IMG/VR virus record: IMGVR_UViG_3300027749_002876
Span: 460,566-524,565 of that record
DNA: 64,000 nucleotides
Origin: a virus
Direction: 5' to 3' (one strand)
A program made the translations under genes and the position numbers. Positions within the stretch are counted from its first letter, which is position 1. Each line of letters starts with the position of its first letter. This document shows, in pieces, positions 55,232 to 62,608 of the stretch. Under the pieces are notes generated by a model. It saw nothing but the letters and a program-made list of their open reading frames with translations, had not been told where the DNA came from and ran no database searches.

Positions 55232-57595
55232 TTAGCTCATTATAGGTAATACTTCAATGTCCGTACCTTGATCGTACCCATTGTCTCTTAGCCATTGAAT
55301 AGCTACACGATTAGCATCACGTTGAACATTGCCTATGCCACTAAAACGATGTACTTCACGTCCGTCTGCCATTACTTTCCAAGCACCGGTGAATGAACCA
55401 GGTATTTGTCTTTGTTGTTGAATAGCATTAGTGCTATCTGGGGCGGGTGCAGGTTGATCCATACGTGATAGACCATACCCTCGTCTATCAATACCCTGAT
55501 CCAATAACCAAGCTTGAGCTTTTTCTCTCGCATCTTCAACTGATGTAGCTTGGAATGTATAAACTATACTTTGGTCTGCTGTTCTGTATAGTTTGTAATC
55601 TTGTGTTTCGCCACTTGGTTCATTAGTAGCACGAATTGGTTGTGCTAGTATAGGTTCACTATCACCAACACGTCTTATACCAAATATGTCTCTAGCTTGT
55701 CTTGCTGGAAATCTGTGTGGACCGTGTTCAAGATAATCATTTAGTCGAATCAATGCTTCTCTATCATTAGTAATGCCTTCAGCATCCTCTACCTTTCTAT
55801 TAGTATCCAAATTAAATATTTCATATTTTGGTTTATCATCTTTAGGTTCTTCAAACTTACGAACTGGATAAACAGCGGCAGCAGTTAATGCACCTAAACG
55901 AATGTTCCATTCATCTGATGCTTTTTGTAGTGCTTCTTCTTTACTTGTAGCAACAACTTCAATACTTGCACCACTACGGCCACGACCTTCTTTATCAACA
56001 CGATACCAATACTTTTTGCCAACTTCATTGTCAGCCTTTACTTTACGTTCTATCTGTGCTTGTTTAACAAAGCTACGTAATGCAGCCTTTGGTAACTCAC
56101 CTGCGGCATACTTAGCAAAGTATTGAATCGTATCTGTATTATCTTTACTTGGCTCTAATAACTTATAAAGTTTTTTTAGATATTCTTTTCTATACTTCTG
56201 TGGGTCAACTGCGGCATCCAGTGCTACAACAAATCGTAACAGTGTGTTCTCAATCTTAGGTATATCAGTATCCAACCAATCACCTCCCGGGCTACGAAAC
56301 TCAATGTAACCATCTTTAGTATTGATACTTGTATATTTGGCTGTTGAACCACTATGAACTAGTTTGCTAGCAATATCACTTAGTCCACTTTTCATTCCAT
56401 CTAACAACTTTTTAGCGTTTGCTGGATTTTCTCTAATGTTATCTTTAACTTGTTTCAACGCACTCTTGCAAAAAGTGTTACCTTCACGGTCGAACTCTTT
56501 CAATATATATTCGTCACCTAATAGTAATGCTAGTTTAACATAGTCAAGCTTTTCTCTACTGAAGTCAGGAACACTTACGTTGATATGTAAGCCGGTACTA
56601 TCATTCGTATAGCAACCTGTTTTCTTAGCCCAAGCAACAACTTTGTTGAAGTCAGTTATCATTTCATCTATTGGCATTGGTGGACTTACAAACTCTAATC
56701 CAGCAGAACTGTAATCATCTGGCTCTAAGCTACCATCAGGTTCAACTACATAGTGACCTGCTTCTCTACGAGCACCGTGATAACGTTCGCTTGTATTGAC
56801 TGGCTTACCAATCATTCTACTGAACTCATCACCAACATCATCAACGCTTAAGTCACCACCATTGTCGGGATAAAACCAATGTGGCCAAGTAATATCATAG
56901 TTACTTTCAACGTCTTGCATTGTATAAAGACCTTCACTTTCTAACCAATCATTTTCGTCTGGCCAATCAGTTTCATCCATCCACTTTTCACGTGCATTGT
57001 CATACAATCTAGATTGTTCATCCCATTCTTCTTCAACAAACTGGTCGAACTTTTCACTTGCTAAATCGTGTGCTTCTTTCCAGTGTTTCCAAGCTTCATT
57101 GCCTTCTGTTTCACTGCGTTTAGATATCTTACCTGCTTTGTTCGCCGCTTCCTTTTGTTCATCTGTTAAGCCTAATTGGTCATACGCTTCATCAAGTGCG
57201 GCATCTTCATCAAACTCACCTTCACTTTCAATGTATTCACGTAGATAATCTTTACCTTCACTATCCCATTGTTCGCTACGTCTTTCATCTGCCCATTCGT
57301 GATAACCTTCAGTTAGCTCATCAACTAAACTATCTACTTCTCTAAGACCATTGTAGTTACGGTCATAGAAAAAGTTGCGTATGTTTTGAATACTACCAGC
57401 ACTTTCATCACTATCATAGTCAGCTTCTGGATCTCCGTCACCTTCTTCTCGTTTAACGTTTGGAACAATCATCTCAAATTCCATACCAGCCTGAGCACCA
57501 GTCTTAGCAGCCTCTTGCTTTAACCGTGTAGGATTCATTGCTACTTCGTCAAGTATCTCTGTATCTTCTAATATTATAAAGTCTGTTGCTCTCAT
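55232..57595 (-). CDS. Putative capsid-targeted amidoligase-like protein
   Basis: 787 aa. Begins MRATDFIILED. GMEFEMIV (37-44), DGSLEPDDY and AGLEFVSPPM (~290-315), STGLHINVSV (~340-350) and a later DGYIEFRSPGGDW match the spaced motifs of putative amidoligases (glutamine-synthetase-like ATP-dependent ligases). A long acidic helical insert lies at ~50-230. The C-terminal ~250 residues contain three SIEVVATSKEEALQKA-like repeats. It may modify a host protein or wall peptide after ejection; inference. Confidence 0.65.
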   Translation of the reverse strand: MRATDFIILEDTEILDEVAMNPTRLKQEAAKTGAQAGMEFEMIVPNVKREEGDGDPEADYDSDESAGSIQNIRNFFYDRNYNGLREVDSLVDELTEGYHEWADERRSEQWDSEGKDYLREYIESEGEFDEDAALDEAYDQLGLTDEQKEAANKAGKISKRSETEGNEAWKHWKEAHDLASEKFDQFVEEEWDEQSRLYDNAREKWMDETDWPDENDWLESEGLYTMQDVESNYDITWPHWFYPDNGGDLSVDDVGDEFSRMIGKPVNTSERYHGARREAGHYVVEPDGSLEPDDYSSAGLEFVSPPMPIDEMITDFNKVVAWAKKTGCYTNDSTGLHINVSVPDFSREKLDYVKLALLLGDEYILKEFDREGNTFCKSALKQVKDNIRENPANAKKLLDGMKSGLSDIASKLVHSGSTAKYTSINTKDGYIEFRSPGGDWLDTDIPKIENTLLRFVVALDAAVDPQKYRKEYLKKLYKLLEPSKDNTDTIQYFAKYAAGELPKAALRSFVKQAQIERKVKADNEVGKKYWYRVDKEGRGRSGASIEVVATSKEEALQKASDEWNIRLGALTAAAVYPVRKFEEPKDDKPKYEIFNLDTNRKVEDAEGITNDREALIRLNDYLEHGPHRFPARQARDIFGIRRVGDSEPILAQPIRATNEPSGETQDYKLYRTADQSIVYTFQATSVEDAREKAQAWLLDQGIDRRGYGLSRMDQPAPAPDSTNAIQQQRQIPGSFTGAWKVMADGREVHRFSGIGNVQRDANRVAIQWLRDNGYDQGTDIEVLPIMS

Positions 57596-57615
57596 TTTTA
57601 TTTCATCTTTTTTGT

Positions 57616-58566
57616 TTAACCGTAGGCTGCGGCTGCTAAACTATCCCTAGCAGTACCTACACCTGTAGTATCAGTAGCAACAACGCCTGTGTTTGATACT
57701 AAATTGGTTATTGCAGTTACTGAGCCACTATTACCATATCCAAATATAGCTTTATCAGCTCCATACCCGGCTGCTGAAAGAGCATACCTAGTAGTACCTA
57801 CACCTGTAGTATTTGTAGCAACAACACCGGTGTTACTTACTAAGTTGGTTGTTGCGGAAGGACCTACACTTGTGACATTTCCATACCCAAATATTGCTTT
57901 ATCAGTACCATACCCTGCGGCTGCTAGATAATATCTAGCAAGACCAACTCCTGTTGTATCTGTAGCAACTACTCCTGCATTACTTACTAAATTAGTCATT
58001 GACACTCCGCTACCGACAAGACCATATCCAAATATAGCTTTGTCAGTACCATAACCTGCAGCCGCAAGGGCAAACCTAGCAGTACCAACACCAGTGGTAT
58101 CTATGGCAACTACACCAGTGTTTGATACTAGATTGGTCATTGACAATCCGGTAAAACTTATGTTAGCACCATATCCAAATATAGCTTTATCGGTGCCATA
58201 TCCAGCGGCTGCAAGATAACCTCGCACTGTACCTACACCCGTTGTATCGGTAGCTATTACGCCTGTGTTTGATACTAAGTTAGTTAGTGAATATGCAACG
58301 GTATAACTAGCATTAAACCCATATCCAAATATAGCTTTGTCAGTACCATAACCTGCTGCCGCAAGGCCTTCTCTAGCAGTACCCACACCTGTAACATCAT
58401 TACCAACTACACCCGTGTTAGATACTAGATTAGTTATTGCTGTAACTGTACCGGTAGTTCCATATCCAAAGATAGCCTTTTGAGTGCCACCACCTCCACC
58501 CCCGCCACCAGGTGTAAACGTCCATCCGCCACTAAATGTTAATCCACCTGTTATTGTTACTGTCAT
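57616..58566 (-). CDS. Fibre-like protein with six Kelch/propeller-like repeats (paralogue)
   Basis: 316 aa, paralogue of the protein at 51589. MTVTITGGLTFSGGWTF is the shared anchor, then a Gly8 linker, then six repeats of DKAIFGYG - loop - TNLVSNTGVVATDTTGVGTA. Loops after FGYG (TTGTV, FNASYTVAY, ANISFTG, LVGSG, NVTSVGP, NSGSV) differ from those of the other copy. Starts after AAAAGGCAACATAATATG. Confidence 0.72.
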   Translation of the reverse strand: MTVTITGGLTFSGGWTFTPGGGGGGGGTQKAIFGYGTTGTVTAITNLVSNTGVVGNDVTGVGTAREGLAAAGYGTDKAIFGYGFNASYTVAYSLTNLVSNTGVIATDTTGVGTVRGYLAAAGYGTDKAIFGYGANISFTGLSMTNLVSNTGVVAIDTTGVGTARFALAAAGYGTDKAIFGYGLVGSGVSMTNLVSNAGVVATDTTGVGLARYYLAAAGYGTDKAIFGYGNVTSVGPSATTNLVSNTGVVATNTTGVGTTRYALSAAGYGADKAIFGYGNSGSVTAITNLVSNTGVVATDTTGVGTARDSLAAAAYG

Positions 58567-58567
58567 A

Positions 58568-59443
58568 TTATGTTGCCTTTTTCAACTTATTCCATTTATC
58601 ATATATATAGTTTTTCAACTCTATTGTATTTTTAATTTCATTGTCGTTCATGTATTTAATCAACTTCACAGCACTAGCTCTATCTCCTGCATCTGGCTTA
58701 CGTGCGTTACTTAAATCAACACCTATGTTATGATCGCCTGTAGTATCGTGATACCATAACAGGTTCTTTAGTTGTCTCTTTGCTCTATCGCTTAGATATT
58801 CCTCTTTGTCTTTTTCAATCAACTCAATCCAAGGCTTAACAAAGTCAGTTGGCTTACGAGTAGCACCTCTAGTTGGTTGACCCTTCAATACATCTTTGGC
58901 TTGACTTGGCTGAACACTCTTACGTGTATCTAATAATCTCCAAGCACTCTCATTTGTATAAAGATATGCTGGTATATCTTTTTGTTTAGCTGTTATCATT
59001 ATTTGCCGTGTTTGTGGGCTACGATATTCATTTTGTTCTTTTAATAAGATATGTATCTCTGTAACAGGTGTCATTGGTATACTTGGCTCTTTGCTGAACA
59101 CTCTATCTTCTGATTCACGTGTTCTAGTACCATCACTTTTTAACCAAGCACTATTCCAATAGTCTATTGGCTTAACAATGTATCTACTGTTGAACCAATC
59201 ACCGTTCATTTTAAACATTACACCACCCGTACCAACATATCTATGATAGTCACCAGTCGGTGTTCTTGTTAAACTTAAGAAGTATGGATAACCTTTTGGT
59301 GCATAATCTTCTTCGCTACTATTACCTGTTACACTTGCTAGTTCAAAGTTACCTGATTGTAGAATCTTTAATGCGGCATTGGTACTAGTGTAATGAAATA
59401 CTACGCTGGTTGCACGTTCTATTAAAAACTCGTTTGCTCTCAT
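58568..59443 (-). CDS. Putative capsid-targeted ADP-ribosyltransferase-like protein
   Basis: 291 aa. MRANEFLIERA is a capsid-targeting-like peptide. VVFHYTSTNAALKILQSGNF (14-33) with His17-Tyr18, PYFLSLTRTPTGDY (53-66) and SEDRVFSKEPSIPMTPV (111-127) with a candidate catalytic Glu112 follow the H-Y-[EQ] order of ADP-ribosyltransferase folds (compare DarT-like and T4 Alt). The C-terminal ~120 residues are helical and basic. No Shine-Dalgarno sequence. Function by fold inference only. Confidence 0.6.
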   Translation of the reverse strand: MRANEFLIERATSVVFHYTSTNAALKILQSGNFELASVTGNSSEEDYAPKGYPYFLSLTRTPTGDYHRYVGTGGVMFKMNGDWFNSRYIVKPIDYWNSAWLKSDGTRTRESEDRVFSKEPSIPMTPVTEIHILLKEQNEYRSPQTRQIMITAKQKDIPAYLYTNESAWRLLDTRKSVQPSQAKDVLKGQPTRGATRKPTDFVKPWIELIEKDKEEYLSDRAKRQLKNLLWYHDTTGDHNIGVDLSNARKPDAGDRASAVKLIKYMNDNEIKNTIELKNYIYDKWNKLKKAT

Positions 59444-59450
59444 TATGTTA

Positions 59451-61457
59451 TTAATATGTTGGTAATGCCGCTGTGGGTGGCGTGAATGTGGTGGTGTATC
59501 TGGCCAAGCCTTTTGTGATGCGGAGATCGTCTATATAACCATTTAAATCATATACGTTATCTATAGTTTTACCTACTCTCAATGGACCTGTTGGCATCAT
59601 ACTGGTTGAGTTTGCACCGCTATAGCCCTGTACTCCATCATTGAATATTCGTAATGTTCCACTTGCTCTACAAATTGCAATATGAGTCCACGTGGCCGAA
59701 GCAACAGCAATTGAGCTGGCAATATCGCTTGCAATTAAAATATAAGGTTGATTGCTGGAATTTAACAGCACTGCCCAAGGCGATGCAGTTCCTGAACTTC
59801 TTGTGTCAAGTATTGTTTGATATGCTGATCCACCGGCTCTATAAAGCCAAAATTCTATTGTAAAATCTCCAGTACCAAATTGATTGGCCACAGAGAAAGG
59901 TGCAGTTAGATAATCACCTGTACCATCGAACGCCATACTTGATCCGCCAAATTTTGATTGTGCAGTAGAGATTTTGGCATCACCCACTGTTTCCAAGTTG
60001 TTCATCATTGCATTGTCAATGATACCAGCGTTGGTGTAGTTGAGTAGTAGGCTTGTGTTTGTGATTGCTGTTAGTGGTGATGTGGGTACGGTTACAGTGG
60101 TAACACCCGAACCTTTAACTATGCGAAGGTCTTCTATGTATGCTTTTGCATAAACAGGAGCACCGTCATTTGATGCACCAATCAACAAGGTGCCACTTGT
60201 ATCGATATTTGCAGTAACAGAAGTTGGTGTCATTGCTGATACACCATTGATAAATTGATACAATGTTCCGCTAACTCGGCTAGTAACTACATGAGTCCAG
60301 GTATTCAATGGAAAAGTTGAAGTGGTAATATAATTTGTGCCGGTATAAAAATTAAGTTTTCCGGCAGTATCCGTGTACCAAACCCAGGGAGCAACAGATC
60401 CAGTAGTAGTTCGTTTATCAAGTATTCCACTATTACCAGAAAAACTAGTTATATAAATCCACGCTTCTATTGTAAAATCACCAGTACCTAAATTTAGGGC
60501 AGCATTATTGGCCACACTCAAATAATCCCCTGAGCCGTCAAAGTATCCTGACCCACCGATTGTGCTGGCACTGTATGCGGCTGTGGGTTCGAATGGTGAG
60601 AATCGTTGTACAGTTGGTGAACCTGTTAGTGTAATGGCAAAAGTGTTTGCGGAGTTGTCAATGAATCTATTGCTTTGACAGGTTAATAATCTTGTACCCG
60701 ATATAGCAGTCAATGGAGTTGTGCTTGGAGTAAATGCTGATGAATAAACAACTGTATTTGTCAACCGGTAATTAGAAATGTAGCCAGAAAAATATGTTGG
60801 TTGATTGCCTTCAACACCAATATTGTCATTTTGGTTAAGACCAGCGGCTGCTACACCAGTATAAGTTGCAGAAGTTGTACTTAATACCCCGTTGACATAA
60901 ATTTTAATTGTAGTGCCATTAATTGTAGCCGCAATATGAGTCCATGTATTAAGTGGAACATCACTTGTAGACGCAGAATCTACATTTTTATATCCCCCGT
61001 CATACCAGTAAAATCTAACAGCTCCATTACGAATACCAAAATTAAAGTATGTTGCACCTTTAGCCTGAACGGGAGAAAACATCCAAGCAGATGCACCTGT
61101 GTTATATGCTGTTGGATACACCCATGCTTCAAATGTGGCAGTTATACCAGTAGCTGAACCTGTACAAAGAAAGTTTGATGCAGTTGTTCCTGCGGTTAAA
61201 TAACTGCTACCTGTAAAGAAATTACTCCAATTACTTCCATAAGGACTAAACGTGCCTTGTGTTGTATTACCGTTGCGAGTTATTGCAAAGTTGTTTGTAC
61301 TACCATCTAAAAATGTATTGTTCTGTGCAAGATTTGTACCATTCCCTGGTAACAACAATGAGTTGTACATAAAGTATGGGTCGTTTGCGGCAGCTCCCGA
61401 AGGTGCAAACGTCAATCCACCACTAAATGTTATACCTCCGGTTACTGTTACTGTCAT
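59451..61457 (-). CDS. Fibre/adhesin-like protein with three LamG-type domains
   Basis: 668 aa. Same anchor (MTVTVTGGITFSGGLTFAPS) as the two propeller-like proteins. Three concanavalin/LamG units follow, each with a TFEAWVYP or FTIEAWIY strand, TWTHIA and IKIYVNG-like strands, at ~118-235, ~325-440 and ~525-660. Linkers share the block FSPFEPTAAYS or FSPYGSNWS. LamG domains bind glycans or proteins, which fits a receptor-binding role. Starts after AAAGGAATATTATG. Confidence 0.75.
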   Translation of the reverse strand: MTVTVTGGITFSGGLTFAPSGAAANDPYFMYNSLLLPGNGTNLAQNNTFLDGSTNNFAITRNGNTTQGTFSPYGSNWSNFFTGSSYLTAGTTASNFLCTGSATGITATFEAWVYPTAYNTGASAWMFSPVQAKGATYFNFGIRNGAVRFYWYDGGYKNVDSASTSDVPLNTWTHIAATINGTTIKIYVNGVLSTTSATYTGVAAAGLNQNDNIGVEGNQPTYFSGYISNYRLTNTVVYSSAFTPSTTPLTAISGTRLLTCQSNRFIDNSANTFAITLTGSPTVQRFSPFEPTAAYSASTIGGSGYFDGSGDYLSVANNAALNLGTGDFTIEAWIYITSFSGNSGILDKRTTTGSVAPWVWYTDTAGKLNFYTGTNYITTSTFPLNTWTHVVTSRVSGTLYQFINGVSAMTPTSVTANIDTSGTLLIGASNDGAPVYAKAYIEDLRIVKGSGVTTVTVPTSPLTAITNTSLLLNYTNAGIIDNAMMNNLETVGDAKISTAQSKFGGSSMAFDGTGDYLTAPFSVANQFGTGDFTIEFWLYRAGGSAYQTILDTRSSGTASPWAVLLNSSNQPYILIASDIASSIAVASATWTHIAICRASGTLRIFNDGVQGYSGANSTSMMPTGPLRVGKTIDNVYDLNGYIDDLRITKGLARYTTTFTPPTAALPTY

Positions 61458-61466
61458 AATATTCCT

Positions 61467-61904
61467 TTATTCACGGTTCTTTAATATACTACGCAACATC
61501 CAACTATGTTTTTCGTGTGCGTCTAGTCGTTCAGCAATGAAGTTTGCGATACCTTGTTTGTTCTCATCTTCAGCAGAAACAAAACAACCATTTAGTAAAT
61601 CAATCATCTTTTCATTATCAGATAATAACTCAGCAAACATTAAGTGTGGACGAGGAACTTTAAGTTGGTCCTCAATGATAGTTAGTTCTGCATAACGTGA
61701 CAAACTACCCGGTGCATAGCTATCTAGTGTGCGAATATACTCTCCAATCGGGTCAATGGAATTATACACCTCAGCATAAAAATCACCTAAAAACTTGTGG
61801 TATTGCGGGAAGTTATCACCCTCTATATTAAAATGAAAACCATGTATTTTTACATAAAATGCAAAAGTACTACCTAACAATACCTTAAGATTATCTACTA
61901 ACAT
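61467..61904 (-). CDS. Dps-like ferritin
   Basis: 145 aa, four-helix-bundle length. HGFHFNIEGDNFPQYHKFLG (~20-39), then SIDPIGEYIRTLDSYAP (~49-65) match the Dps ferroxidase region, and EKHSWMLRSILK ends as in Dps. Dps proteins bind and oxidise iron and protect DNA. Late-type octamer GATAAATA and AAGGAATTTCAAATG precede it. N-terminal DNA-binding arm absent. Confidence 0.85.
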   Translation of the reverse strand: MLVDNLKVLLGSTFAFYVKIHGFHFNIEGDNFPQYHKFLGDFYAEVYNSIDPIGEYIRTLDSYAPGSLSRYAELTIIEDQLKVPRPHLMFAELLSDNEKMIDLLNGCFVSAEDENKQGIANFIAERLDAHEKHSWMLRSILKNRE

Positions 61905-61925
61905 TTGAAATTCCTTATATAACTA

Positions 61926-61949
61926 TATTTATCTATTTTAGCATAAATA
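61926..61949. promoter_or_regulatory. Divergent pair of late promoter octamers
   Basis: GATAAATA (61926-61933, minus strand, toward dps) and CATAAATA (61942-61949, plus strand, toward the HNH gene) lie 8 bases apart back to back. Confidence 0.55.
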
Positions 61950-62011
61950 AAAGTGAGGATCGCGGTACTGGAAATACCCACCCTCTCTAATGCTAAAAAG
62001 GAGCAATCAGC

Positions 62012-62608
62012 TTGACTATTTATTCAACTTCGGACCATCGTAAGATTTACGAAACACACATTGGTCCAATTCCAAAAGACATAGAAGGTCGTAGTTATGA
62101 AATTCATCATATTGACGGAAATCACAATAACAATGAATTGTCAAATTTATTGTGTGTTTCTATTAGAGAACACTATGAAATACATAAATCTCAGGGAGAC
62201 CTTAAGGCTTGTTTAATTATGTCTCAAAGAATGGGTGTTTCCCCTGAAGAAAAATCACACCTAGCAAAATTATCAAATACAGGAAAAAATAATCCAATGT
62301 ATGGTACTATTTGGATTAACGACGGAATTATTAATAAGAAAATTCGCGGAGATATACCCGAAGGCTGGGCACGAGGCAGATTAATATCACACGAACACGC
62401 TTCAAAATTTACAAAACGATCCAAAGTTGGTACTAATAACACTAGATTTAATAAGACAATTTATTGTTTTGAGAATATTAAAACACTAGAACAAATTCAT
62501 AGTACATCATATGAGTTTGCTATTAAGTATGGAGTTAGCACTGTTGGAATAAGAGGTCTCATTCAAAAAAACAAGACCTCTTATAAGGGTTGGCGAATGG
62601 TTTTTTGA
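62012..62608 (+). CDS. HNH homing endonuclease
   Basis: 198 aa from a TTG start at 62012, supported by AAAAAGGAGCAATCAGC just before it. YEIHHIDGNHNNNELSNLLC (~28-47) and HYEIH form the HNH core. NTGKNNPMYGTIWIND (~89-104) is a NUMOD3-like DNA-binding repeat. The end (ENIKTLEQIHSTSYEFAIKY) resembles an intron-encoded-nuclease helix-turn-helix. Plus-strand island in minus-strand genes. Unlike the queE case I see no split gene around it. Confidence 0.88.
   Translation: MTIYSTSDHRKIYETHIGPIPKDIEGRSYEIHHIDGNHNNNELSNLLCVSIREHYEIHKSQGDLKACLIMSQRMGVSPEEKSHLAKLSNTGKNNPMYGTIWINDGIINKKIRGDIPEGWARGRLISHEHASKFTKRSKVGTNNTRFNKTIYCFENIKTLEQIHSTSYEFAIKYGVSTVGIRGLIQKNKTSYKGWRMVF

Noticed and set aside
60936-61695. 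Plus-strand frames across the LamG and Dps genes
   Set aside because: Antisense to strongly supported coding sequences and lacking start signals.
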